A DNA stretch of 64,000 bases, taken from contig NC_047067.1 in the NCBI RefSeq assembly GCF_902459465.1, positions 20,707,680 through 20,771,679 of the forward strand, given 5' to 3'. The translations under genes and the position numbers were made by a program. Origin of the DNA: Asterias rubens (Eukaryota > Echinodermata > Asteroidea > Forcipulatida > Asteriidae). The stretch's first letter is position 1, and the number at the start of each line of letters is the position of its first letter. This document shows positions 1-11,240 of this stretch, piece by piece. Under the pieces are notes generated by a model. That model had not been told where the DNA came from. It ran no database searches and saw only the letters and a program-made list of their open reading frames with translations.

Positions 1-71
1 GGTTAAGCAAGGATTTCCCTATGCCGTAGGGTACCGCGTAAACCAATGTTCTTCAACGCAGAAAAAGAACA

Positions 72-141
72 CACACCGGGGTTCGAACCCAGCACCTTTG
101 GCTTCAGAGTCCAGAGCCCTACCACTGTGCCACTGTCCTTC
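72..141 (-). repeat. tRNA-like Pol III unit (Gln-like), left arm
   Basis: On the minus strand there is a B box reading GGGTTCGAACC (complement of about 80-90), an A-box-like TGGCACAGTGG, and a T run just downstream. The anticodon loop reads CTCTGAA, which would give anticodon CUG as in tRNA-Gln. The 3' side of the anticodon stem no longer pairs well, so this is a tRNA-derived relic or SINE-like unit rather than a sound tRNA gene. Its mirror copy is at 7968-8040. Confidence 0.6.
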
Positions 142-312
142 TTCATAACAAAAGGTTCGAGTTTAAATATAAACCTTAGAATGAATTCAACTTTAAATCA
201 AAACGTAATAGCGGGTGCCTTCCACTCGCATGTTATTTATTAGGTATAAAGCAAGGATTTCCCTATGCCATAGGGTTCCGCTTAAACCAATGTTCTTACG
301 CGTAGAAAAAGA

Positions 313-384
313 CACACGCCGTGGCTCGAACTCAGTACCTTTGCGCTCAGAATCCGGAGCTCTACCACTGGGCCACCGCTCTTC
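313..384 (-). repeat. Second tRNA-like unit, left arm
   Basis: Minus-strand unit with the A-box-like TGGCCCAGTGG and a weakened B box (GAGTTCGAGCC). The loop again carries CTG. It sits about 240 bp from its neighbour, the same spacing as in the right-hand array, and mirrors 7728-7799. Confidence 0.5.
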
Positions 385-1029
385 TCATGAACAATGGGTT
401 CGAGTTTAATTATAAACCTTAGAGTGGACAACTTTAAATCAAAACGTATATAGCGAGTGCCTTCCACTCGCGTGTTTTACAAGGATTTCCCGATGCCATA
501 GTACCCCAGGTAATGTAAAGATTGGGACTGGGTACAACAGAGTTGATGCATGCACAAATCCGACGGTGTTTGAGATAAATAAAATGCACGGGACTAAAAC
601 GGGTCTATCTAACTGAGAAAATATCAGCGATTGAAAAAGTCTCTAGAAGCCGGGCAAATCGGGCGAATGGGGGGGGGGCATATTCAAACAGGGGGCGTAA
701 CAATGAGACCAACAAAACCATTTATTATTATATGTAATAAATATTTGATAATCTAAGGAAATTGAACTCTAAATAAGACACGGGACGGAGTATTCTTTAT
801 GTTTTAATTCAATATTTGTTTAATGTTTGAGTTTCTACATTTCACATTATGACTGCTCTTTAAATCAATATAAAAAGAATTCAGACAATAAATGACATAC
901 ACTTTCAAATTTATTTTAAGCAGCAATTTTTTATTTTTTTTTATTTATTTAAATAATTAAAATCATTAAAATTAAAATTTAAACGTCAAGTGTTTGTGCA
1001 TCGTAAAATAATTTTGTTTTTCTCCATAA

Positions 1030-1185
1030 GGCGATCAGATTATACTGACCGAAACGTCAATTGAAACCAACGGTTATTTTCCGAACCACCCCATATTTAG
1101 AGATGATAGTCATTGCATGGTGTTACCACAAACCTGTCCATATCGTATTTCCACCATGCAAAGTTTTAAATCCAGGGTACAACAT
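1030..1185 (+). repeat. Dispersed short repeat with Penelope-type tail
   Basis: It contains a stem around GATCAG..CTGACC followed by GAAACGTC, then GAAACCAACGG. At its end is a hairpin with GCATGGTG paired to CACCATGC. The same order of motifs recurs at 20318-20465, 44755-44870 and, mirrored, at 6930-7085. The end of the Penelope-like element at 32.1-32.4 kb has a matching layout, so these may be non-autonomous relatives moved by it (inference). Confidence 0.55.
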
Positions 1186-1714
1186 CAAAGCATTGCCATA
1201 GATAGGCTGTAACAATTGTATGCAGTGAATAATTAGATTGGAATTATATTTAGAATTAGAATTATATTGAGCAATAACACACCATACCCATTGTGTTGTG
1301 CACAGTAGACCAGCATACCAGCTAACGTAGTGTAGACCTATAGCTAATAGAAACAAACAAATCACAAACATTGCTTTTACCATGGGTTTGAACGACTTTA
1401 TATTGAATCAGAATAAACGAGTACACATTAGTCTTGCCTGAACAGTTCCCTGAAGATTAAAACTACATCAAAAAGGCTCTAAATATCGTCCACGGAGACA
1501 GCCAGAGTCAACTGCATGGTTGGAGATCATTTTGAATACATGTGTACGCGGTAAATTACTGGGTACGAAGCATGGGTTATAAGACCAACTATAGGGTACC
1601 CGACTATTCATGTTCTTGTCGCAACGTCGCTTACTTGTTGATATAGCAGTGCCTCCAAAAAGAGAGGTTAAAATGAATTTGAGACCCATCCCAGTTTTCC
1701 AGCAATCTTAAACT

Positions 1715-1815
1715 TGGAGACTGTCTTTTACACATGACGAACTTCCTTTGGTTAAATTGTGAGGCAAAGCGGGGGGAAACAAATTTCGAGGGTGAAAAAA
1801 ACGTCAATCTTACCT
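1715..1815 (-). repeat. Inverted, diverged fragment of the 323-bp unit
   Basis: This is the reverse complement of the last hundred or so bases of the satellite unit, with visibly more substitutions than the units within the array. It abuts the first direct unit, so the inverted repeat runs about 100 bp into the satellite on both sides. It may preserve an older form of the unit from before the array expanded. Confidence 0.75.
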
Positions 1816-4800
1816 ACCCTTGACAGTCTCCAAGTTACAGGTTGCTTGAACAATAGGATGGGTCTCAAATATTCATTTTAATCTGGATTTTAAACCGTCG
1901 TACTATCCGAAATGAGGCATTATCTCAAAAAGTAGCCATCGTAGACGACTAAAACCAAGATTTTCCTGATCCTCGCCCCTAATTACACCTAGGTATGAAA
2001 TTTCAGGCGATTTGGAAGACAACAATTTCGGCCGATTTTTGAAAAAACTACAAGGGGGTAAGCTTGACGTTTTTTCAGCCTCGGAAACATTTTCTCTCCG
2101 AATTGCCTCAAAATTTAACCAAAGGAAGTTCGTCATGTGGAAAAGACAGTCTCCAAGTTACAGGTTGCTGAAACAATAGGATGGGTCTCAAATATTCATT
2201 TTAATCTGGATTTTAAACCGTCGTACTATCCGAAATGAGGCATTATCTCAAAAAGTAGCCATCGTAGACGACTAAAACCAAGATTTTCCTGCTCCTCGCC
2301 CCTAATTACACCTAGGTATGAAATTTCAGGCGATTTGGAAGACAAAAATTTCGGCCGATTTTTGAAAAAACTACAAGGGGGTACAGCCTCGGAAACATTT
2401 TCTCTCCGAATTGCCTCAAAATTTAACCAAAGGAAGTTCGTCATGTGTAAAAAACAGTCTCCAAGTTACAGGTTGCTGAAACAATAGGATGGGTCTCAAA
2501 TATTCATTTTAATCTGGATTTTAAACCGTCGTACTATCCGAAATGAGGCATTATCTCAAAAAGTAGCCATCGTAGACGACTAAAACCAAGATTTTCCTGC
2601 TCCTCGCCCCTAATTACACCTAGGTATGAAATTTCAGGCGATTTGGAAGACAAAAATTTCGGCCGATTTTTGAAAAAACTACAAGGGGGTACAGCCTCGG
2701 AAACATTTTCTCTCCGAATTGCCTCAAAATTTAACCAAAGGAAGTTCGTCATGTGTAAAAACAGTCTCCAAGTTACAGGTTGCTGAAACAATAGGATGGG
2801 TCTCAAATATTCATTTTAATCTGGATTTTAAACCGTCGTACTATCCGAAATGAGGCATTATCTCAAAAAGTAGCCATCGTAGACGACTAAAACCAAGATT
2901 TTCCTGCTCCTCGCCCCTAATTACACCTAGGTATGAAATTTCAGGCGATTTGGAAGACAAAAATTTCGGCCGATTTTTGAAAAAACTACAAGGGGGTAAG
3001 CTTGACGTTTTTTCAGCCTCGGAAACATTTTCTCTCCGAATTGCCTCAAAATTTAACCAAAGGAAGTTCGTCATGTGTAAAAGACAGTCTCCAAGTTACA
3101 GGTTGCTGAAACAATAGGATGGGTCTCAAATATTCATTTTAATCTGGATTTTAAACCGTCGTACTATCCGAAATGAGGCATTATCTCAAAAAGTAGCCAT
3201 CGTAGACGACTAAAACCAAGATTTTCCTGCTCCTCGCCCCTAATTACACCTAGGTATGAAATTTCAGGCGATTTGGAAGACAAAAATTTCGGCCGATTTT
3301 TGAAAAAACTACAAGGGGGGTAAAGCTTGACGTTTTTTCAGCCTCGGAAACATTTTCTCTCCGAATTGCCTCAAAATTTAACCAAAGGAAGTTCGTCATG
3401 TGGAAAAGACAGTCTCCAAGTTACAGGTTGCTGAAACAATAGGATGGGTCTCAAATATTCATTTTAATCTGGATTTTAAACCGTCGTACTATCCGAAATG
3501 AGGCATTATCTCAAAGAGTAGCCATCGTAGACGACTAAAACCAAGATTTTCCTGCTCCTCGCCCCTAATTACACCTAGGTATGAAATTTCAGGCGATTTG
3601 GAAGACAAAAATTTCGGCCGATTTTTGAAAAAACTACAAGGGGGTAAGCTTGACGTTTTTTCAGCCTCGGAAACATTTTCTCTCCGAATTGCCTCAAAAT
3701 TTAACCAAAGGAAGTTCGTCATGTGTAAAAGACAGTCTCCAAGTTACAGGTTGCTGAAACAATAGGATGGGTCTCAAATATTCATTTTAATCTGGATTTT
3801 AAACCGTCGTACTATCCGAAATGAGGCATTATCTCAAAAAGTAGCCATCGTAGACGACTAAAACCAAGATTTTCCTGCTCCTCGCCCCTAATTACACCTA
3901 GGTATGAAATTTCAGGCGATTTGGAAGACAAAAATTTCGGCCGATTTTTGAAAAAACTACAAGGGGGTAAGCTTGACGTTTTTTCAGCCTCGGAAACATT
4001 TTCTCTCCGAATTGCCTCAAAATTTAACCAAAGGAAGTTCGTCATGTGTAAAAGACAGTCTCCAAGTTACAGGTTGCTGAAACAATAGGATGGGTCTCAA
4101 ATATTCATTTTAATCTGGATTTTAAACCGTCGTACTATCCGAAATGAGGCATTATCTCAAAAAGTAGCCATCGTAGACGACTAAAACCAAGATTTTCCTG
4201 CTCCTCGCCCCTAATTACACCTAGGTATGAAATTTCAGGCGATTTGGAAGACAAAAATTTCGGCCGATTTTTGAAAAAACTACAAGGGGGTAAGCTTGAC
4301 GTTTTTTCAGCCTCGGAAACATTTTCTCTCCGAATTGCCTCAAAATTTAACCAAAGGAAGTTCGTCATGTGTAAAAGACAGTCTCCAAGTTACAGGTTGC
4401 TGAAACAATAGGATGGGTCTCAAATATTCATTTTAATCTGGATTTTAAACCGTCGTACTATCCGAAATGAGGCATTATCTCAAAGAGTAGCCATCGTAGA
4501 CGACTAAAACCAAGATTTTCCTGCTCCTCGCCCCTAATTACACCTAGGTATGAAATTTCAGGCGATTTGGAAGACAAAAATTTCGGCCGATTTTTGAAAA
4601 AACTACAAGGGGGTAAGCTTGACGTTTTTTCAGCCTCGGAAACATTTTCTCTCCGAATTGCCTCAAAATTTAACCAAAGGAAGTTCGTCATGTGTAAAAG
4701 ACAGTCTCTAAGTTACAGGTTGCTGAAACAAAAGGATGGGTCTCGAATATTCATTTTAATCTGGATTTTAAACCGTCGTACTATCCGAAATGAGGCATTA

Positions 4801-6310
4801 TCTCAAAGAGTAGCCATCGTAGACGACTAAAACCAAGATTTTCCTGCTCCTCGCCCCTAATTACACCTAGGTATGAAATTTCAGGCGATTTGGAAGACAA
4901 AAATTTCGGCCGATTTTTGAAAAAACTACAAGGGGGTAAGCTTGACGTTTTTTCAGCCTCGGAAACATTTTCTCTCCGAATTGCCTCAAAATTTAACCAA
5001 AGGATGTTCGTCATGTGTAAAAGACAGTCTCCAAGTTACAGGTTGCTGAAACAATAGGATGGGTCTCAAATATTCATTTTAATCTGGATTTTAAACCGTC
5101 GTACTATCCGAAATGAGGCATTATCTCAAAAAGTAGCCATCGTAGACGACTAAAACCAAGATTTTCCTGCTCCTCGCCCCTAATTACACCTAGGTATGAA
5201 ATTTCAGGCGATTTGGAAGACAAAAATTTCGGCCGATTTTTGAAAAAACTACAAGGGGGTAAGCTTGACGTTTTTTCAGCCTCGGAAACATTTTCTCTCC
5301 GAATTGCCTCAAAATTTAACCAAAGGATGTTCGTCATGTGTAAAAGACAGTCTCCAAGTTACAGGTTGCTGAAACAATAGGATGGGTCTCAAATATTCAT
5401 TTTAATCTGGATTTTAAACCGTCGTACTATCCGAAATGAGGCATTATCTCAAAAAGTAGCCATCGTAGACGACTAAAACCAAGATTTTCCTGCTCCTTGC
5501 CCCTAATTACACCTAGGTATGAAATTTCAGGCGATTTGGAAGACAAAAATTTCGGCCGATTTTTGAAAAAACTACTAGCTTGACGTTTTTTCAGCCTCGG
5601 AAACATTTTCTCTCCGAATTGCCTCAAAATTTAACCAAAGGAAGTTCGTCATGTGTAAAAGACAGTCTCCAAGTTACAGGTTGCTGAAACAATAGGATGG
5701 GTCTCAAATATTCATTTTAATCTGGATTTTAAACCGTCGTACTATCCGAAATGAGGCATTATCTCAAAGAGTAGCCATCGTAGACGACTAAAACCAAGAT
5801 TTTCCTGCTCCTCGCCCCTAATTACACCTAGGTATGAAATTTCAGGCGATTTGGAAGACAAAAATTTCGGCCGATTTTTGAAAAAACTACAAGGGGGTAA
5901 GCTTGACGTTTTTTCAGCCTCGGAAACATTTTCTCTCCGAATTGCCTCAAAATTTAACCAAAGGATGTTCGTCATGTGTAAAAGACAGTCTCCAAGTTAC
6001 AGGTTGCTGAAACAATAGGATGGGTCTCAAATATTCATTTTAATCTGGATTTTAAACCGTCGTACTATCCGAAATGAGGCATTATCTCAAAAAGTAGCCA
6101 TCGCAGACGACTAAAACCAAGATTTTCCTGCTCCTCGCCCCTAATTACACCTAGGTATGAAATTTCAGGCGATTTGGAAGACAAAAATTTCGGCCGATTT
6201 TTGAAAAAACTACAAGCTTGACGTTTTTTCAGCCTCGGAAACATTTTCTCTCCGAATTGCCTCAAAATTTAACCAAAGGAAGTTCGTCATGTGTAAAAGA
6301 CAGTCTCCAA
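1816..6310 (+). repeat. Satellite array: 14 units of about 323 bp
   Basis: The marker AGTCTCCAAGTTACAG recurs near 1823, 2149, 2457, 2765, 3087, 3412, 3733, 4057, 4380 (4703 with one change), 5028, 5349, 5665 and 5989, and begins the right arm near 6301. Most units are 323 bp. Length variants (about 308 and 315 bp) lack a short block containing the AAGCTTGACG region or the G run before it. Units between about 3490 and 5400 are almost identical. Each unit has a minus-strand ORF of up to 77 codons, but 323 is not a multiple of three and the frame never carries from unit to unit, so I do not call a protein. Confidence 0.95.
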
Positions 6311-8112
6311 GTTTAAGATTGCTGGAAAACTGGGATGGGTCTCAAATTCATTTTAACCTCTCTTTTTGGAGGCACTGCTATATCAACAAGTAAGCGACAT
6401 TGCGACAAGAACACGAATAGTCGGGTACCCTATAGTTGGTCTTATAACCCATGCTTCGTACCCAGTAATTCACCGCGTACACATGTATTCAAAATGATCT
6501 CCAACCATGCAGTTGACTCTGGCTGTCTCCGTGGACGATATTTAGAGCCTTTTTGATGTAGTTTTAATCTTCAGGGAACTGTTCAGGCAAGACTAATGTG
6601 TACTCGTTTATTCTGATTCAATATAAAGTCGTTCAAACCCATGGTAAAAGCAATGTTTGTGATTTGTTTGTTTCTATTAGCTATAGGTCTACACTACGTT
6701 AGCTGGTATGCTGGTCTACTGTGCACAACACAATGGGTATGGTGTGTTATTGCTCAATATAATTCTCTGTTATAGTTAGTAGGCCTGTAGGTTGCTGTTT
6801 CCCGTTGATTATTCGGAGCTTAAAACAAAACGGCCAGAAATTAGTGGTGAGGTCGTAAAATTGTTCCAATCTAATTATTCACTGCATACAATTGTTACAG
6901 CCTATCTATGGCAATGCTTTGATGTTGTACCCTGGATTTAAAACTTTGCATGGTGGAAATACGATATGGACAGGTTTGCGGTAACACCATGCAATGACTA
7001 TCATCTCTAAATATGGGGTGGTTCTGAAAATAACCGTTGGTTTCAATTGACGTTTCGGTCAGTATAATCTGATCGCCTTATGGAGAAAAACAAAATTATT
7101 TTATGATGCACAAACACTTGACGTTTAAATTTTAATTTTAATGATTTTAATTATTTAAATAAATAAAAATAAATAAAAAATTGCTGCTTAAAATAAATTT
7201 GAAAGTGTATGTCATTTATTGTCTGAATTCTTTTTATATTGATTTAAAGAGCAGTCATAATGTGAAATGTAGAAACTCAAACATTAAACAAATATTGAAT
7301 TAAAACATAAAGAATACTCCGTCCCGTGTCTTATTTAGAGTTCAATTTCCTTAGATTATCAAATATTTATTACATATAATAATAAATGGTTTTGTTGGTC
7401 TCATTGTTACGCCCCCTGTTTGAATATGCCCCCCCCCCCCCCCATTCGCCCGATTTGCCCGGCTTCTAGAGACTTTTTCAATCGCTGATATTTTCTCAGT
7501 TAGATAGACCCGTTTTAGTCCCGTGCATTTTATTTATCTCAAACACCGTCGGATTTGTGCATGCATCAACTCTGTTGTACCCAGTCCCAATCTTTACATT
7601 ACCTGGGGTACTATGGCATCGGGAAATCCTTGTAAAACACGCGAGTGGAAGGCACTCGCTATATACGTTTTGATTTAAAGTTGTCCACTCTAAGGTTTAT
7701 AATTAAACTCGAACCCATTGTTCATGAGAAGAGCGGTGGCCCAGTGGTAGAGCTCCGGATTCTGAGCGCAAAGGTACTGAGTTCGAGCCACGGCGTGTGT
7801 CTTTTTCTACGCGTAAGAACATTGGTTTAAGCGGAACCCTATGGCATAGGGAAATCCTTGCTTTATACCTAATAAATAACATGCGAGTGGAAGGCACCCG
7901 CTATTACGTTTTGATTTAAAGTTGAATTCATTCTAAGGTTTATATTTAAACTCGAACCTTTTGTTATGAAGAAGGACAGTGGCACAGTGGTAGGGCTCTG
8001 GACTCTGAAGCCAAAGGTGCTGGGTTCGAACCCCGGTGTGTGTTCTTTTTCTGCGTTGAAGAACATTGGTTTACGCGGTACCCTACGGCATAGGGAAATC
8101 CTTGCTTAACCC
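6190..8112. repeat. Right arm of the giant inverted repeat
   Basis: Reverse-complement partner of 1-1815. It differs mainly by an extra block near 6767-6870 and a run of 15 C near 7429-7443. It contains tRNA-like units at 7728-7799 and 7968-8040, now on the plus strand, and leads straight into further units of the same kind. The partners of those further units would lie left of the window if the palindrome continues. Confidence 0.93.
7728..8040 (+). repeat. Two tRNA-Gln-like Pol III units
   Basis: Units at about 7728-7799 and 7968-8040. Both have an A-box-like TGGC(C/A)CAGTGG and a B box of the GGTTCGAACC type (perfect in the second), and a run of T follows within about 10 bases. The anticodon loop carries CTG. 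They are direct repeats about 240 bp apart and start the tandem series that continues to 9675. Stem pairing is imperfect, so a working tRNA is unlikely, though Pol III transcription is possible. Confidence 0.6.
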
Positions 8113-9104
8113 CTAATCAATAATTAATGCGAGTGGAAGGCATAAGTTACAATATGTTTTGATATAAAGTTGTTCACTCTAGGGTATACAATTAAACTCG
8201 AACGCAAATGAAGTAAGAGTAGTAGTGGCCCAATGGAAGGGCTCCGGGCTCTACACCCAATGGTGCAGGGTTCGAACCCCGGTCTGTGTTCTTTTTCTAC
8301 GCTTGAGAACATTGGTTTGCGCGGTTCCCTATGGTAGAGGGAAGTCCTTGCTTTACACTTGGTAAATCATTTGCGAGTGGGAGGCAAATAATACGTTTTG
8401 ATTTAAAATTGTTCATTCTAGGGTATAACATTAAACTCGAACGCAAATGAAGTAAGAGTAGTAGTGGCCTAATGGAAGGGCTCCGGGCTCTACACCCAAT
8501 GGTACAGGGTTCGAACCCCGGTCTGTGTTCTTTTTCTACGCTTGAGAACATTGGTTTGCGCGGTTCCCTATGGTATAGGGAAATCCTTGCTTTACACTTG
8601 GTAAATAATTTGCGAATGGGAGGCAAATAGTACGTTTTGATTTAAAATTGTTCATTCTAGGGTATAACATTAAACTCGAACGCAAATGAAGTAAGAGTAG
8701 TAGTGGCCTAATGGAAGGGCTCCGGGCTCTACACCCAATGGTACGGGGTTCGATTCCCGATCTGTGTTCTTTTAGTATGCTTGAGAACATTGGTTTGCGC
8801 GCTACCCTATGGTATAGGGAAATCCTTGCTTTACACTTGGTAAATAATTTGCGAGTGGGAGGCAAATAGTACGTTTTGATTTAAAATTGTTCATTCTAGG
8901 GTATAACATTAAACTCGAACGCAAATGAAGTAAGAGTAGTAGTGGCCTAATGGAAGGGCTCCGGGCTCTACACCCAATGGTACGGGGTTCGATTCCCGAT
9001 CTGTGTTCTTTTAGTATGCTTGAGAACATTGGTTTGCGCGGTACCCTATGGCATAGGGAAATCCTTGCTTTACACTTAATAAATAATTTGCGAGTGGAAG
9101 GCAT
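8113..9104 (+). repeat. Tandem tRNA-like array, about 239-bp period
   Basis: Four direct units with tRNA-like cores near 8219-8290, 8458-8530, 8697-8768 and 8936-9007. Each has A box TGGCC(C/T)AATGG, B box GGTTCGAACCC or GGTTCGATTCC, and a TTTT or TTTTT run about 10-15 bases after the core, as expected of a Pol III terminator. The loop reads CTCTACA, so the anticodon position would be CUA, complementary to the UAG stop, and the anticodon stem pairs only partly. Between the cores lie a palindromic motif (CCCTATGG/C..TAGGG) and an AT-rich spacer. Confidence 0.7.
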
Positions 9105-9680
9105 AAGCTATAATACGTTTTGATTTAAAGTTGTTCATTCTAAGGTATAACATTAAACTCGAACGCAAATGAAGTAAGAGTAGTAGTGGCCCAATGGAAG
9201 GGCTCCCGACTCTACACCCAATGGTACGGAGTTCGATTCCCGGGTGTTCTTTTACTACGTTTTGATTTATAGTTGTTCATACCAAGGTTTAAAATTAAAC
9301 TCGAACGCCATAAAAGTAAGAGGAGACGTGGCTCAATGGAAGGGCTCCGGACTCTACACCCAATGGTGCGGAGTTCGATTCCCGGGTGTTCTTTTACTAC
9401 GTTTTAATTAAAAGTTTGTCATACGAAGGTTTAAAATTAAACTCGAACGCAAATGAAGTAAGAGGAGACGTGGCTCAATGGAAGGGCTCCGGACTCTACA
9501 CCCAATGGTGCGGAGTTCGATTCCCGAGTGTTCTTTTACTAAGTTTTAATTAAAAGTTTGTCATACGAAGGTTTAAAATAAAACTCGAACGCATATTAGT
9601 AAGAAGGAGCAGTGGCCCAGCGGAAGGGCTCTGGTCTCTGGACCGGAGGGTCCCGGGATCGAATCCAGCTTCAGAAAAGT
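9105..9680 (+). repeat. Shorter-period end of the tRNA-like array
   Basis: Four further units with cores near 9179-9245, 9323-9395, 9463-9535 and 9601-9675. Spacing drops to about 140 bp because most of the spacer is missing. B boxes of the GAGTTCGATTCCC type and the T run remain. The last core is different (loop near CTCTGGA, weaker B box GGGATCGAATC) and is followed by a long T-rich stretch. Confidence 0.6.
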
Positions 9681-9865
9681 TGGAGACGTTTTAAAAATGT
9701 TTTTATTTTTTTATTTTTTAAACTTATATAAAAAAGAGCATAGGTTCGTTTTAAGTTTTAAGTTTAAAGTTTCCTTCCTCAGCGAGTGCTAGCGGTGAGT
9801 GCCACTGCGCGGTGTGTGCCACTGTCTGGTGAGTCGAGACTTCTCGGACGGCAACCGCGCTGCCA

Positions 9866-9940
9866 CCACCGGGGTTCGAACCGGGGACCCTTTGCTTGGG
9901 AGGCCGACACCTACCCACGACACCCACTTGGGTCCCCCCC
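9866..9940 (-). repeat. tRNA-Gly(CCC)-like sequence, minus strand
   Basis: The minus strand reads GGCCTCCCAAGC at the anticodon arm (anticodon CCC) and has a perfect B box GGTTCGAACCC whose T stem pairs (CCCCGG with CCGGGG). The D arm is long and the acceptor stem does not close well. It is a tRNA-derived repeat or a decayed tRNA-Gly gene. It faces the opposite way to the neighbouring array. Confidence 0.5.
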
Positions 9941-9989
9941 AGGATAATTCGCATTTTAGACCTGATAAACCTTCGGTTCATACTTTACA

Positions 9990-10560
9990 CAGAAAGCTAT
10001 GGCATGGGATTTCAGTGCTTTATACTTAGTATATAATTGAATACTCATCATAGGATACTATGGTATGGGAATATCAATGCTTTATACTTAGTATATTATT
10101 ATACTTTATACTTGGTATATAATTTGCGAGGGGAACACTTGCCACATGATGCTATGGCATAGTAAAATCAGTGCTTTATACTTAGTAATTTCGAGTGAAA
10201 TGCACAAGTTGGGGGCTGGTTACATAGGCATGGGAAACTCTTTGGTTCGGACTTAAAACATATTTGAGTTAAAATCTACACACTGTATAGTTTAAAATGG
10301 GAAAAGGGGTACGCATGGTACTATGGCATAGGGAAATCCTTGCTTTGGACTTGGTAAATAATTTGAGAGTGGAAGGCATACGCTTTACTGACGGGTAGAC
10401 AGGGGACTCTTTGGTTGTGATTTAAGTGGAGTGAGTGGATGAGTTAATTGGTGAGTGGATGGAAGGCACACGCTGTAAGTATGGCGCATTGGTTTACAAG
10501 GAAACAAAGGCATAATAGGGGACTTACAAAATAATTATTATTTGAGTCGAAGGCACACGA
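9990..10560 (+). repeat. Decayed relics of the array spacer
   Basis: Degenerate repeats of the spacer motifs CTATGGCATAGG, GCTTTATACTTAGTA and GAGTGGAAGGCA occur near 10000, 10060, 10110, 10170, 10320 and 10480, with no recognisable tRNA-like core. This looks like an old, eroded extension of the array to its left. No gene is visible here. Confidence 0.5.
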
Positions 10561-10844
10561 TGTAGGTATAGAAAATTAGTTCGCAGGGGAAGTTGGTCTG
10601 GCATTTCGATGGGAATTGGGGATTGTCGGTCGCTGTGGAAAGGGTAGCGGGGTACACTGGGGTTGGGTGGCCGAGTCTTTAGTAGGCTAGCTGGGATCAA
10701 CATGACGGCGGGAATATAACTTCTTTGAATTTCCACCAGTGTTCTTGGTGGGTACTCGCCGTGATGGTACAATTGGTTTTATTGAGTTTGATACAATAAT
10801 TATTTGAGACATTGTTATATCGAAAATCAGACAATAAAAACAAT

Positions 10845-11240
10845 TACATCAAAAAGTTACTAAGGTAGACGACTAAACCCAAGTTTTCAGGCGATTTTGA
10901 AAAACACAATTTTTTCGGCAGATTTTTGAGAAAACGGCATGGGGTATAACTTGACGTTTTTTTCACCCTCAAACAAAATTTCTCTCAGATTTGCCTCAAA
11001 ATTTAACCAAAGAAAGTTCTTTATGTGCAAAAGACGCTCTACGGATTACAGATTGCTGGAACAATTGGAAGGGCCTCAAATTAATATTAATTTTAATCTT
11101 GATTTGGGGGCATCGAAAACTAGACAATATCTCAAAAAGTTGCCTACGACTCAGACCAAGGTTTTTCTGTGCACCTCGTCCTTCATTACACATCTGGATG
11201 AAATTTCAGACGATAAAAAATAAAAAACCCGCCAGTTTTA
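10845..11240 (+). repeat. Isolated, diverged copy of the satellite unit
   Basis: It shares the order of motifs of the 323-bp unit (GTAGACGACTAAA, a GGCGATTT-like block, TTTTTGA.AAAAC, CTTGACGTTTTTT, TTGCCTCAAAATTTAACC, then AGATTGCTGG.ACAATTGG), with many substitutions. It spans a little more than one unit and lies 4.5 kb outside the array, so the unit existed in the genome before the present homogeneous array. Confidence 0.75.

Larger units (their letters stand above)
1..1815. repeat. Left arm of a giant inverted repeat
   Basis: This stretch is the reverse complement of about 6190-8112. Paired positions add up to 8112 over the outer part (for example 46 pairs with 8066, and 467 with 7645) and to 8024 over the inner part, because the right arm has about 88 extra bases near 6767-6870. 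Differences noticed elsewhere are a few point changes and a homopolymer of 10 G against 15 C. The arm is AT-rich, contains two minus-strand tRNA-like units and a copy of the Penelope-type tail (about 1030-1185), and ends inside with an inverted, diverged piece of the 323-bp satellite unit (1715-1815). It begins at base 1, so it probably extends beyond the window. Confidence 0.93.

Noticed and set aside
1903..6265. Repeated 66-90 codon minus-strand ORFs in the 323-bp array
   Set aside because: They are simply one open stretch per satellite unit. The unit length is not a multiple of three, there is no start, splice or domain logic, and the plus strand is open as well.
3000..6300. CRISPR-like array
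   Set aside because: The repeats are long, contiguous and nearly identical with no unique spacers, in a eukaryotic genome.
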